Source: Brachionus manjavacas (lineage: Eukaryota; Rotifera; Eurotatoria; Ploima; Brachionidae). Taken from it: a DNA stretch of 64,000 bases. Below, in pieces: positions 10,667 to 22,442 of the stretch. The position numbers and the translations under genes are program-made. Position 1 is the first letter of the stretch. Each line of letters starts with the position of its first letter. The notes below the pieces were generated by a model. That model saw only the letters and a list, made by a program, of their open reading frames with translations. It was not told where the DNA came from and did no database searches. The DNA lies in the NCBI GenBank assembly GCA_019054805.1, contig JAHQIY010000002.1, positions 930,001 through 994,000 on the forward strand, written 5' to 3'.

Positions 10667-12134
10667 CCCAGTCAACTTTATTTTAAAGAATCTTTAAAGA
10701 AATTTTAGAGAAATTTGTAGAATATTTTTAGAAGTTATCGTACATTTTTCTCTAAAATATCTTTTAAAGTTTCTTTTATTTATCCCTAAAAAGTCTTCGA
10801 ATTTTTTTTCAATTAAGATCGGTAAGCGGTATACATTTATTAATTAAGGTCAATAAACATGATTTTATACCTCAAAAATTTTCACGGAGCAAGAAATTAA
10901 AGATCAAATCATGATCACTAAAGTTGCCATAAAGCTAAATATCCAGTAAAAAATAATATTATTCTATTATTTAAATTGTAAAGAAAATGAATAATAGCCA
11001 ATTCAAATAAAGTAATAAAATCTTTTGATTATCACTTGCCAAATCCTAAAAAATTTAAGAACAGATGATATATGCACAATGTTTTATTGTATGACCATAA
11101 ATTAATTAGCAAAAATTTTGTTGTGGTTCGGGATAAATTAAGAGTTCTGATGTCCAAACGTTAAATTATTATTTTTTTTATTTAAAAATCTAAAATTCAA
11201 GAAATGAACAAAAAGTTAAAAATTTTCAAGAAAACATTAAAAAAGAAGAGTTGTTTAATATCACAAGTCTTAAGTCAACTCAAAGACTGGCTTAGACATT
11301 TATTTCAATGACTTTGACTTAAAAAAAGGGCGCCAAAATAATTAATAAGAACGATATTTCATCAGTCATGATCGCGGTCTCTTAAATTTTTTACAGTTTC
11401 AGGGAGTAATTTTGGCGGTAAAGTTTAAGACAAAGCTAAAATTAAAGTCCAGGTCCGCAATTTAAAAAATTATTATAAGTCCGGACTTTATATTTAACAA
11501 TTGTATTTAAAAGCCCTAGCTCGGTATAGAAAACAAATAAATAAAAAAAAATAAAGCTTTATTCTCATACTTGATTTAAGAGACTTTATAGTTAAGTCCA
11601 ACGCTCAAATCTAAAAGTCTCATAAGAAATAAGAATTAGTATGTTAGGGTATTTTTATATCTTAAAATAGGAGTAAAATAAGTTTTTTTTATTTATCGAC
11701 ACATATAAAACAAACGAATAAAATAATAAAAAATAAATAATAGTAATATTAAATCATAAAAAAAAAATAACTGAGAGAATATTTTGTTAAAAAATAAAAT
11801 ATAAACCAAATCGAAAAATATAGAATGAGACAATTTTATAAATTATCTTTTCTCAAAAATGTCTCAAAATTTTCTTTAAAAATTTATTCGCTAAAGATTT
11901 TTTAAGGAATCTTTAAAGAAACTACAAAAAATCTCTCCAACGTTTTGACTGGTAGAACAGATAAAATATTTTAAAGAGAATATAGAGAAAGAATAAAGGT
12001 TCTTTTATTTTAATTAATGATTTTTTTATCTCTAAAATATCTCTATTTTTTCTTCAAAATAGGTCAATTTATAAAGATTTTTAAAAGAATCTTTAAAGAA
12101 ACTTCAAAAATTCTCTAAAAAATGTTTGACTGGG
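10667..12134. mobile_element. Inverted-repeat DNA element nested in the pogo-type copy
   Basis: The left end reads CCCAGTCAAC and the right end GTTTGACTGGG. Behind both tips lie similar AAAGAATCTTTAAAGAAA subterminal blocks. A second right-type tip, TTTTGACTGG with the same subterminal block, sits at 11943-11952, about 180 bp inside the true end, so the right terminus is duplicated. The interior has no transposase; a diverged LINE 3' tail lies at about 11510-11550. The target duplication is unclear (GAA on both sides is possible), so the superfamily is not assigned. Confidence 0.6.
11508..11552 (+). repeat. LINE 3' terminal motif, diverged copy
   Basis: AGCCCTAGCTCGGTATAG followed by an AAATAAAT-type A-rich tail resembles the terminal motif at 4008 and 21803. 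It lies inside the nested DNA element. Confidence 0.4.
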
Positions 12135-12796
12135 AAGAGCAACAAGATGCTAATAAACAAGCGATTAACTCAAAAGAAGCAATCGATAGAATAAATGAAC
12201 TGAAACAATGTTTTAATTTTTTAAAACAAAAAAGATGATATTTCTAATGTGATTAATTTATTATTTAATATTGAAAATTTTATAATTGAAAGTAGCTTTA
12301 CCAAACAACCATTTATTACCGATTTTTATCAAAAAAATTAACTTTTTGTTTTTTCTCACATTTTTATTTTAGATTTTTTATCAATAAAATTTGGTTTAAA
12401 ATTTTTTGTTGTACCTATCATTTTTAAATGGGAATTTCGATATAACGAATACCGAATTTTCCGCCCAAGTAGTTCGTTATACCGAGGATTGACTGTATTG
12501 ATTTTATATCTTCATTCTGAATCAGTAATAAATTTTAATTAATAATTTTATCTCAAGTTTATTGACTCAAGTTTTTTAAAATTGGCAAGTTATACAAATC
12601 AAATATTGAATAAGACTTTCTGAAAGTGTAATTTAAAAGCTGGGGAGGTTCAAGCTTGTTCATGTAATCAAATAAAATTTATTACATTTTATTTTATCAA
12701 AATTGTTTTTTTTTTAAATTCGGAAACAAATATCGATTTAAATTTTATTAGATTTCTTAAAAAAATCAATTCAGCAATCTAGAGGAAAACTAAAAT

Positions 12797-14212
12797 TTGT
12801 TCAAAATGTCGGAGAGAAAATACTCTCAAAAACTTTTAAAAATTGTCGAAGCAAGTACCTTGCATGGTATTCCAAGTGCTCTAAGGGCCAAGAATAAGAT
12901 TGTAAAAATTTTTTGGATTTTAATTTTTTTTCTTTCTTTTTCTTACTGCTTTTATTCAGTAGTTCAAATCATTCTAAAATATTTCGAATATAAAGTAATT
13001 GTAAAATTAGAAATTGATAGCACAAGAGATCAAGAATTTCCCGCTGTTACTTTTTGCAATTTAAATCCATTTGATTATTCAATTGAGGAAAATTTAAAAA
13101 ATGTCAGTGAATTCCTGAACGAATCGTTTCTTTATGGCAAACAATTAAATAGCAAAAGCTGCGCGTTACCAAAAGACAGAATCAAAGATGTGCTTGATAA
13201 TTCTCTGCCAGATTTAAAAGGTTTTTCAATCGACAAAATGCTTGTTTCGTGTGAATACGGCAGAAAATCATGCAACAAAAACGATTTTTCGCCTCAAAAT
13301 TCTTTAATTTTCAAAAACTGCTATACTTTTAATAATGGAAAAAATTCAAGTGGCCATAAAATTCCAATTCTAAGGTCTAAAGGACCTGACATGATAAATG
13401 GTTTAGCTATTAATTTATTTATTGGTGCTCCAGAATATCATCCGTGTTGGGAAAAAAAAATTGGGGCTATTGTTGTTATACACAATCAGTCGTCTCGGCC
13501 TGTTTACATTGAAGAGGGAAAATTATTGCAGCCTGGCACTGAAACAAATTTGGTTTTAACTAAAGTAACAATTAAAAAAATGTCAAAACCGTTTAGTAAT
13601 TGTATAAAAGATGTTAGCAATAGAGATGAATTGAATTCTATTTATTATAGAAAAGCATTTGACTTTAGTGGAATCTATATTCAAAAATGGTGCATTATTA
13701 ATTGTTCTATGGAGAGAGCTCTTCAAGAAAATCAACTAAAATGCAAATTTTTTAATTTCACATCCTCTTTTGATGAAAAAAACTGCATTGTTAATCTTGA
13801 CAACATCCACTATTACAAAAAAATTTGCCAAAGTCAATGTCCAGTTGAATGTGATAATTCAAATTTTAACATTGCTCAGAGTCTCGCAAGTTTTCCGAGC
13901 TATTCACATGGTTCTTATCTTTTATCAAACAAATCTTTTAGAGCGAAATTTCCATACAAAAATATAAGTCTTGAAAAAATTAAAGACAGTATTTTATCAT
14001 TTAACGTTTATTTTGACTCAATTGGTGATATAAATATTGAAGAACTGCCCGAGTCCGATTTTGGAACACTTCTTGGAAATCTTGGTGGACAACTTGGGCT
14101 ATTTTTGGGAATAAGCTTTTTAACATTTGCCGAAATATTTGAAATAATATTCGAACTTGGAGCTATTTTTTGGGAAGGAATAAACAAAAGGAAAAATAGT
14201 GCAATTTTGTGA
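12797..14212 (+). CDS. DEG/ENaC-family cation channel subunit
   Basis: Intronless gene of 471 residues, within the usual 450-600 for the family. The cytoplasmic N-terminus carries the His-Gly gating motif (T-L-H-G-I-P-S-A-L). TM1 spans about residues 36-58, followed by the F-P-A-V-T-F-C-N post-TM1 signature. The extracellular domain is Cys-rich with several N-glycosylation sites. Near the C-terminus G-N-L-G-G-Q-L-G-L-F-L-G-I-S leads into TM2; G-I-S is the selectivity-filter tripeptide (usually G-x-S). The family forms trimeric, amiloride-sensitive sodium channels gated by peptides, protons or force; the ligand here is unknown. A second Met three codons downstream could also start translation. 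The very short C-terminal tail (about 10 basic residues) is typical of FaNaC/ASIC-like members. Confidence 0.9.
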   Translation: MFKMSERKYSQKLLKIVEASTLHGIPSALRAKNKIVKIFWILIFFLSFSYCFYSVVQIILKYFEYKVIVKLEIDSTRDQEFPAVTFCNLNPFDYSIEENLKNVSEFLNESFLYGKQLNSKSCALPKDRIKDVLDNSLPDLKGFSIDKMLVSCEYGRKSCNKNDFSPQNSLIFKNCYTFNNGKNSSGHKIPILRSKGPDMINGLAINLFIGAPEYHPCWEKKIGAIVVIHNQSSRPVYIEEGKLLQPGTETNLVLTKVTIKKMSKPFSNCIKDVSNRDELNSIYYRKAFDFSGIYIQKWCIINCSMERALQENQLKCKFFNFTSSFDEKNCIVNLDNIHYYKKICQSQCPVECDNSNFNIAQSLASFPSYSHGSYLLSNKSFRAKFPYKNISLEKIKDSILSFNVYFDSIGDINIEELPESDFGTLLGNLGGQLGLFLGISFLTFAEIFEIIFELGAIFWEGINKRKNSAIL

Positions 14213-14812
14213 ATTGTGACATGTAACAGCAGAATGAAGTTTTCAAATAATTTTTTTTTATTGAATGGATGAATCAACTTCTCTAGCCCCATTTTTGTAG
14301 GTTTATAATTTAAAAATAATTTTTTTTGACTAATTATTAAAAATAAATTTAATAACTCTTAAATTTAGCAAAAATTAAATAAATAAATAATTTAAAAAAA
14401 TATATCTAACTCTATTTGTAAGTCGTCTGAAATGTATGCCGTAACTAATTAGTCAAACTATTTATTTTAGCTAAATAATTTACGTTTAATAATTTACGTA
14501 AAATCTTCAGTAAAATATATACGAATTTTTTTTTTAATAAAGCTATTGTTACAATTATTAATTAAGCTTTATATATAAAAAAAAATAAGTCATTTTAATA
14601 AAATTCAAATTTATTTTAATAAAACAAAAACTTAACAAAAATATTGATTAATCAAAAATTTATTTTCTTGTACAGTTACTATTTAACTGACGTCTATGGC
14701 ACTTTAAATTACATAGTTCATTACTTTATCCACCACATATAGAATGTAAACTATTTATTTCCCTAAGCGATTTTTCGCAGCTCAAATTTAAAGACTCATT
14801 ATTCAATAATTG
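14213..14812. other. Intergenic AT-rich DNA
   Basis: 3' flank of the channel gene. Several AATAAA-like strings occur, as expected in such base composition. No other feature. Confidence 0.5.
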
Positions 14813-15290
14813 TTAGAAAATATGGAACTTGTTTCGTGAATGCCAACCGGCTATTATACCAAATTTAGTGGCCAATTGATAAGTCATTTTTCTTGTATTG
14901 ATTTTGGTAAAATAAGCTAGTTTATTTAATAAATTAGCAGGACCTCTATCGACGTCTGGTACGGAAACTTGGACTGTATGTCTAAATTTAGACTCACCCA
15001 ACTTGTGAACATGTTGTTGAGACATTTTTTCAGCATTTCGCTTTTAATTTTCACTGCATGTCAACTCTTTATGGGCAATATTATCTGCATTAATTTCCAT
15101 TCTGCTAATTTTAGCTTGTTCAGACAAAACTTCAGCTTCTTTTTCGTTTTTTATCATCGAATCTAACCTTTCTCTTAGGTTCCCCTTCTCATCGCTTGAG
15201 TCCCAGGTTCAGGTTCTGGCTCAGGCTCATGTACCGACTCAATTTCAGACTCTACCTCTAATTCATTCAGCTCCAATTAATTCGATTTCA
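14813..15290 (-). mobile_element. Integrase-type (Ginger/gypsy-like or KRBA2-like) fossil
   Basis: On the minus strand the piece at 15025-14813 shows V-S-V-P-D-V-D-R-G-P followed by a G-I-I-A-G-W-H-S-R-N-K-F tail. That corresponds to the conserved C-terminal region of retroviral-type integrases found in Ginger elements, gypsy-like elements and the domesticated KRBA2 gene. Upstream, to about 15290, are a charged helical stretch and an acidic E/P-rich stretch. It is a broken remnant of one end of a gene; catalytic parts, termini and age cannot be judged. Confidence 0.45.
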
Positions 15291-16440
15291 ATCTCAGATA
15301 TTTTTTAACTAAATCTTGGAAGCATGGATATAGCATGGATTATGAAAAACATGATTTTAAAAGGGTTAAATGCTGAGTCCATGTGATTAGAAACATTGAT
15401 AAACAAAAATCATATTCTGTTGAATTGTTCAATTATTAGTCTAAAGATTTAGTGCATCATATAATGGAGTTTTGGAAGCAAAAAATCAAATGTTTTCTTT
15501 TTGACTACAAAAACATTCTATGATTTTATAAACAGTAGCTATTTAAAAAAGAACTATTCAAAAATTAAAGATTTAAATTTCGATTTACTAATGGAATACT
15601 AATAGAGCCAATATTAAATTTATCGATTTTAACACAGATAACTGTGCTCCTAGTAAATGTAGTTGTTGGTTCAATCTAAAAATTTAAGATAGGGAAGCTC
15701 GGCTCTATAATTTCGAGTAACGAGGCGTTAACTTTCAGCTTTAATGTTATGTTTTATTTGCATGTTTATTATAATTTATTAGTTTCGATAAAGTAAAAAA
15801 TAACATGTAATTTATCAATTAATGTGTATAGTCTATTGACGATTTACGTCAAGAATTTTTTTAAAACTGCTCCACATACGATTTTTCTACGTGTCCGTGT
15901 CTGCTTAATCAGCTCGTAACGCGACCGCTCGTTCCTCGCAAATCAATTAGTATCAAAAGCCGTAAATCTAAAATAAGCCACAATTCCAATGCATTACATT
16001 ACATCAGCAATTGAAAAAATAAATAAATTGCAAATTAAAAATGAATGAATTATAAATAACCGAGTTCAGTAAATGAATGAACTTGACTGGATTGCATATT
16101 TCATATGAAGATTTTGCGTACAGATTTAGCATTCTATTATATTGTATTTGATTAATGTTATAAAAAGGAATGTATGTTTTAATTGGTAAATAAGCACGCC
16201 TGTACTTGAGAAATTTCAATCAATTAATCAAATAAGCTTTTTATATTTATTACTTATCAAGGATTATCCTTAAAAAGTTTTTTTAATTGGCTGTATAAGC
16301 ATGTTCAATAAAAACTTTAATCCAATTATTTTTCTACTCATGAAAAACTCTAAGCATTCTGCATACAATTATAATGAATTAAAAAATTTCTATGTCCAAA
16401 ATTACATTCGCAAAAAAAAAGCTACCATAGCGAAACTACA
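15291..16440. other. Intergenic DNA, no supported feature
   Basis: AT-rich spacer. Two slightly GC-richer patches (about 15685-15740 and 15885-15965) look like old repeat pieces, but I could not match them to anything in the window. Confidence 0.4.
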
Positions 16441-16500
16441 TATAGTCTCGCTCCACAGGCCTTCTTCTGTACCTTATTATTATTATTATTATTATTATTG
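16441..16500 (+). repeat. Retroposon 3' end with (TTA)n tail
   Basis: A short GC-richer stretch (CTCCACAGGCCTTCTTCTGTACC) runs directly into about nine TTA repeats ending at 16500. A unique segment ending in a microsatellite is the usual look of a CR1/L2-type 3' terminus. The frame spelling a Tyr run here is an artefact of this tail. Confidence 0.45.
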
Positions 16501-16927
16501 AATCAAAAAAGAATTACATGTTGTTTCTTTAGCTTAAGTATTCAAATTTAGCTATTTTGTAAATTCTATTTAGCTAAAAAAATTATTATTTATTTGATTT
16601 AGCTATTTACTTAGTTTGACTATTTAATTACGACACAAATTTTTTCTTATCAATAATAGCTAATATTGTCTTGAAATTTTTTTTATTCTAAAATAATAGT
16701 TGTTAAATGAAGAATTAATCAATTCTAATTTGGTACATAGTTGGTATGAATACTTCGGCTTCTATGACTTCTAATTATCTATATAACAGGTGATTCAGTT
16801 TTTTATCCTCAATAAATTGATTTAGATCAAATTGATTTAGATGAAAATTAATAAACTTAATACTTTATTAAAGAAAAAAAAAGAAAAAAATTATAATAAT
16901 TTATTCGTACACGTCGACAACGAACAT

Positions 16928-19900
16928 ATGTCGGCTACGGCTAGCTCGGCTAGTTTGTCCAGCTCTGTGGACGGAAATATCAGCGCCCAACCAATCTAAA
17001 TTTGACCGCTAATCAAAATGATAAGCGTGGTTCACGATTTTGCCTTAAAAGCTATTACAGCCGCAAGGTTGCTCTAAAGCAAAAATATTCTGAAAGAATC
17101 GAAAATCAAAAAATCCAATTAAAAAGCTGCTGTCTGGTGTCTTTTGAACAGAAAAATAGAGTTAATGCGGACAAACTTGTCGAAAGTATCAAATAGGCAC
17201 TTAACGCCGATGAATTTGAATCAATCTTGCAAGTGGGTCAATTTAGATCTACAAAGATCTGGTCAATACACTTCAAGGATAATGACAAATTTGTATCTGC
17301 GTCAAACAAAAAGTTCAAATTTGACAATAATATGTATGAACTGATTCCAGCTAATGAATTCGACAAGAAAAATGAAAAAAATACTGAAAACAATGAGTTC
17401 ATTATGACAGCATTTTATAGAATCCACTGGTTGCCACTTGATGTTCCGGATAATGAAATTGAAGAGTTCTTCAATAGCAATCTAAGTAATGTCGACGTCG
17501 ATGAAATAAAGCATGAAAAGCTTAAATTGTTTGAAAATATCAATAATGAAGTTGTAAAAATAAAAGTAAAATACAATGTCAGTCTTCACAATGCAGTCCT
17601 AGACTTTGCTGGACTTCACAAAATCAGCAAATGCCAAGCACTTGTTCAACTATGTGGAATGCCGCCTAAATGTCTGTGTAAAAAGTTTGGTCATATACGC
17701 AAAGAATGTTCAAAGTGTTTGTCATGCAAAAACTTTGGTCACACTAGTCGAGAATGTACCTTTGCCAATAGAACTAGAGTAATGCCTGAACAATCTGAAA
17801 ACGACCAAGAAGACATCATCGGCGAAGATGAAATGCAATTCACAGAAACTACGGATCCACGGGCATCAACTGTGGTGACTGTGAGTGCGATTGATTCCTC
17901 CCAAAACTTTGGAAAGTTAGAAAGCTACAGTGCTCAGCCTTGTAATTCGACCAATGTCTTGAGAGATGAAGTTGACGAGTATTTGTCTGATCTAGAATTA
18001 ACTGATCCATTGGCCCAAAGAAGATCAGTTTTTCCTTTGCTAATCATCCCTCAACTGAGTACTTCAAAATGCCACCTACAGTAGAAGTTAAAAAAGAAGT
18101 ATTGAGCGATGAAGAAAAGGAAAAGAAAGTAAAAGCAGCTAAAGCGAGTAAAAAAGCGTACCAGAAAAGGAAAGAAAAAATTCAAGAGGAAGCCCTTGTT
18201 AAATACGTTGATGAACAAATTCAGAAGGACAACAAAAGTTCAAAAGATAAGATAATCTCTGAATTTGAAGCGATGAATTTACAAGCTAGAAGGCAAGTTT
18301 TGAGAAAATTTTATGTGCCTAAAGCATCAATACAAAGAAAAACTGCTGGTTCAGAACTTGGCTCAGCGTGTAAAATGGTAGCCCTGAACGAAACCGACTA
18401 TGATGACTTGGAATCAGACGCTGAGAAAAATTTTATTTATCTTAAAAAACAATAATGTCTTTTATTAAGCAAAAAAAAAAATAATATCTCTCTTTCAATC
18501 ATTCAATGGAACTGCTTTAAACTCACACGCGATCGAATTATAGAACTCAGTGTCTTTCTTCAAGAGTTTCATCCGGACATTATGTCCATTCAAGAAGTAA
18601 AACTAACTGAGGAACAAGTAAATACCTTTATTAGATTTTCAGGCTACTTTGCTCACTTTAAACCCCGACAAGTAAATCCTACGCATGGGGGTGGAGTTTT
18701 AATACTTGTTAACAACAAAATTAACTGTTTTAAAATTTCTGAGTTTGACTTGGACATTGATCATGTTGGCATAAAAATTGACTCCAAAGGTATTTGTTTT
18801 AATTTAGTTTCCTTATATGTTCCTTCGAACACTTTGAAAAAAGATTTAATTAAGAGTTACTGTGAATTGGGTGAGGATCTGATCATTTTGAGAGACCTTA
18901 ATGCTAAGACTCCTGTAGTTGGATGTAGATCTTTAGATGCCAATGGCCGGGTCTTTGAAGAAATTATTGAATCAGAGCTTGACCTGTGTGTCTTAAATGA
19001 ACCAACTAAGCCCACTTATTTTAGATATAATAATAACCTGAAAAAAGTTGACTACTCAGAACTCCTAGATCTCTTTCTATGCACTAAATCATTAGCGAAT
19101 AAAATGACTAGTATTGAGATATTAACAGATTCAAAAATGGGAAGTGATCATGCCCCGGTAATGTGCACTTTTGGATTCAACAAAGACTTCAGACTAGACC
19201 TGACTGAAGCTGAACCACGGTTCAATTTTACCAAGGCTGACTGGGGTCTTTTTGGAAGCACATTAGACGGAATGATAACTGAAATCAATAATGAAAATCT
19301 GAATGACATTAAAAATTTTGACGAAGTTTTTTCTAACTTAATCAAAGCTTCGGCTAATAGTGCGATACCAAATTTTGCTGTCACTACGCTTAAAACCTAC
19401 CCTAGATCTATAGTCGAATCAAATTGCGCCGAAAGATAAGGAAAAGGAAAAAAAAGTTGAAAAAAAATAGTGAAGAGCTAAAAGTTTTAAATATTGAGTT
19501 TAACAAGCTCACTCATAAAATTAGGGTTTCAATTAAAAAATATACAGAGGATAGATGGGCGAATTTTCTGGGTAAACTTGGCCCATACCCCGCCTCTTCT
19601 AGCACTTTTTGGGCAATTATAAATAGAGTAAGATCGCAAAAGAAAGGCACAGGAATTCCGAAACTTATCCAAGATGGAAGAATTTATGAATCTGATGAAG
19701 ACAAAGCAAATTTATTTGCTTCAATATTAAGTAAGACCTTTTCTGAGTCGGGTAGCGATTGTACGGACTTTGATACAAATTGCTACAACTTTGTAGAGGA
19801 ATTTGTGTCAAAGTTGGATTACAGTGACGACCAATTTTCAAAAGTGTGATTTTTAGAGCTAGTGAACATTATTGACAAACTAAAAGTTGACTCTTCGCCT

Positions 19901-21592
19901 GGTGAAGATGGCATTCACAACAGATTTCTCAAAAAGCTTTCACTCAAGGCAATTAGTCTCCTCCTTGATTTGATAAATCTCTCTTTAAGTGTCGGAATAC
20001 CTGAGTCCTGGAAAATTGCAGTGATTACGATGATTCCAAAGAAGGCTGGTTACTCTACTGATCCTGTTGATTATAGAGGAATCAGTCTTCTTAGTTGTCT
20101 TGGAAAACTAGCTGAAAGAGTTATTAGAAATCGTTTATATTACTTTTTAGAAAGTAAAAAACTCATTATTGACGAGCAGTCTGGATTTAGAAATAATAGA
20201 GGCTCTGCTGATAATCTTTTATTCATGACCCAAAAGATACAAGAACGACTAAATAAACATAATGGCAGCAAGGTATGTGGTATCTTTTTTGATATTTCAA
20301 AAGCCTTTGATAAAGTCTGGCATGCTGGACTAATCTATAAACTAGTCTACCTGGGTGTACCTATTTATCTAGTCAGGTTCGTTAAGAACTTTTTATCGGG
20401 CAGATTTTTTAAAGTCAAGATTAATAATAAGTTTAGTAGGATGTATCACATTACTTGTTCTGTTCCTCAAGGATCAGTTTTAGGTCCACTGCTTTTTTAG
20501 TGTACATAGGTGATATTCATCTCTCAAACTCAAAGCACTCTAGTTACTCAGCACTTTTTGCTGATGACCTGGGGGCGATATTTTACTTTAGAAAGACAGG
20601 AAAAGTCATTAAAGTAATTAATAAGTACCTAAGTGGGCTTAAGAATTGGCTGTCTGCTTGGCGTCTGAAAATGAATGCCTCAAAATGTTGCTATACTATT
20701 TTTTCAGGAGGTGGTCGAGGTAGACTGAAAATGGATTTAAAATTGTCTGGAGACCTGATACCTTATAATCCTAATCCTCTCTTTTTAGGAGTGACTTTCG
20801 ATGAGTACTTATGTTTTAATAAGCAATTTCAAAACTTGAGAGTAAGAGCCCTAAAAAGGCTCAACATAATAAAAATTTTTGCTCACAGCTCTTGGCACCT
20901 AAAAAAAACTACCCTCACTAGTATCTACAGAGCCTTAATTGGTTCCATGTTTGATTACTCTTTCTTTACCGTAGCATGTATTTCTAAGACCAACTTAAAA
21001 CTTGTTCAAACAGTTCAAAACAGAGCTGTTAGGTGTATCTATAAGTTAAGATGGGACAGCCCAACTAGGAGTCTCTTTTCAGTTAGTAACATTTTGTTTA
21101 TTAAAGAAAGATTCTTACAAATGGGTGCTAGATATATGCTAAAATGTTTCTCTTATAAAAACAGATTCATTAAGCTACTTGTTGAGGAATATAGTGAGTC
21201 GTGGTCTGAAAGCACAGCTAAAGTATCGGTTACCTCTACTCCGATAGGAGCCTTTTTCTCTATAATTCGAATTGCGTATGCGTGTACTGTCCTAATTAGT
21301 TTATATTTGTTTCTTAGCTTTTTTAAGATCTGATATGAGAACAGGATTCTCTTATATAGTAATTTAGAATTATCAATTTTTTGTCTTCTTTCTTTTCTTC
21401 TGTCTTTCTTTTTTCTTTTTTAAAAAAGAAAAAATTTATTTTTGATGATGTAATTTAAAATATGTTTGTTTTTTTTATCATTGTTTTATTTTTTTTACCG
21501 GGCAGAAGGAGCTTCACTTCGAATGTGCAGTTTGCGCTCTTTTCGTTTGTTAGCTCGAAGCCTTTTTAAATTAATTTTTAAATAAAAATAAC
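16928..21592 (+). mobile_element. Nearly full-length, decayed LINE (Jockey/CR1-like group)
   Basis: ORF1 starts at an ATG at 16928. After a frame change near 16995 it continues from about 17000, with an RNA-binding-like region and two CCHC-type knuckles (C-K-K-F-G-H-I-R-K-E-C and C-K-N-F-G-H-T-S-R-E-C) near 17680-17760. It has one in-frame TAG at 17194-17196 and a frame change near 18065, then a Lys-rich tail to 18455. ORF2 follows at about 18450, with a frame slip in an A-run. It carries an APE endonuclease (Q-W-N-C, S-I-Q-E-V-K, Y-V-P-S-N, D-L-N-A-K, G-S-D-H-A-P-V), then RT (D-I-S-K-A-F-D-K-V-W, V-P-Q-G-S-V-L-G-P, F-A-D-D-L). Breaks in ORF2 are frame shifts near 19430 and 20495 and a TGA at 19847-19849. 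The 3' UTR ends near 21590 with a TAAATAAAAA tail. The copy cannot now make its proteins. Confidence 0.85.
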
Positions 21593-21599
21593 TATTAAA

Positions 21600-21850
21600 A
21601 AAGGGATTATATTAGAAATTAAAAGCTATATACAAACTATAACCTTTAGACCAATGAATAATAATTATCATAATTAAAAAATTAACATTACAAAACATTG
21701 ATCGCCTGTCATATAAATACTAAAGCATAAGTTCTTGTCTTCTTGCTCTATTTTACTTTATTTATAAATTTTATTTTTTGATTTTTTTTTTGATTTTATT
21801 CTGAAGGAGCTTAAGCTCGGTACAGTTTAACAAATAAATAAATAAATTTA
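21600..21850 (+). mobile_element. LINE 3' end piece with (AAAT)n tail, copy 2
   Basis: GAAGGAGCTTAAGCTCGGTACAG at 21804 is followed by ACAAATAAATAAATAAA. The motif repeats that at 4008 and has the same hairpin-forming arms. The upstream 150 bp probably belong to the same insertion but carry no readable protein. Confidence 0.5.
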
Positions 21851-22442
21851 GACCGCTTTTAGAATCTGCAGTCCTTGTTTGATCGCTTTTTTTTTTAAAA
21901 GAGATTGTAAATTGACGATAAAGTGCGCCTACTAAGTATTTCTTTTGATCGAAAGCTGGTAGAGTGGAATGGCATGAAATCTTGTAACATTGAACCAACA
22001 TTGGACTAAAAAATTTCTCACTGTCTAAATTTAACCCTAAAGTAAAAGATAAAATAATTAAAAAAAAGGAAATAAATTAATAAATGAAAACAATTTATTT
22101 TTCTTTTAAATATTTTATTTACTCTTTTTATATAAATTAAAAATTTTTTTCCCTAATAAACATATTTTCTTTTTATATTTATAAATTTTTTCTTTGTTTC
22201 ATTCATAAAGCATAAAGAGGGACATTTGGTCGAAGAGCGTCGTCCTTTAAATTTAATCAAAACAATTTTTTTTTATTCTAATAAAAAAAATTTTATAAAA
22301 TAATTATTCTTGATTAATTTTTTAAACTTTTTATTTTTACAATTAAACCGTCAGCAAAGCAACTGGCTTAATCAAGAAAATTAATAGAAAAAGATAACAG
22401 ATCCTAATAACTAGATAAAAGATAAAAAAAATATTGTATATT

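Larger units (their letters stand above)
10134..12497 (+). mobile_element. pogo/Tigger-type (Tc1-mariner) element with an internal insertion
   Basis: The ends are inverted repeats: CAGTCGATCCTC at 10136 and its partner GAGGATTGACTG ending at 12495. Both continue into the TATAACGAA-like subterminal sequence typical of pogo/Tigger elements, and each side is flanked by the TA target duplication. An open frame from 10406 begins with the CENP-B/pipsqueak helix-turn-helix (K-R-K-C-T-P-L-E-V-K-I-E-I-I-K). It then jumps straight to a tail-like region, so the DDE core has been deleted. The last coding piece (W-E-E-Q-Q-D-A-N-K-Q, about 12130-12237) resembles the C-terminus of Tigger transposases. An unrelated inverted-repeat element at 10667-12134 splits this tail. 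Non-autonomous; mobilisation would need a transposase in trans. Confidence 0.75.

Noticed and set aside
10406-10708. 100-codon frame as a host DNA-binding protein
   Set aside because: It lies inside a TA-flanked inverted-repeat element, has the CENP-B-type HTH of pogo transposases and lacks the middle of the protein; it is transposon-derived.
16301-16501. Open frame ending in a run of Tyr
   Set aside because: The Tyr run is the (TTA)n tail of a retroposon end; no splice context or protein family supports it.
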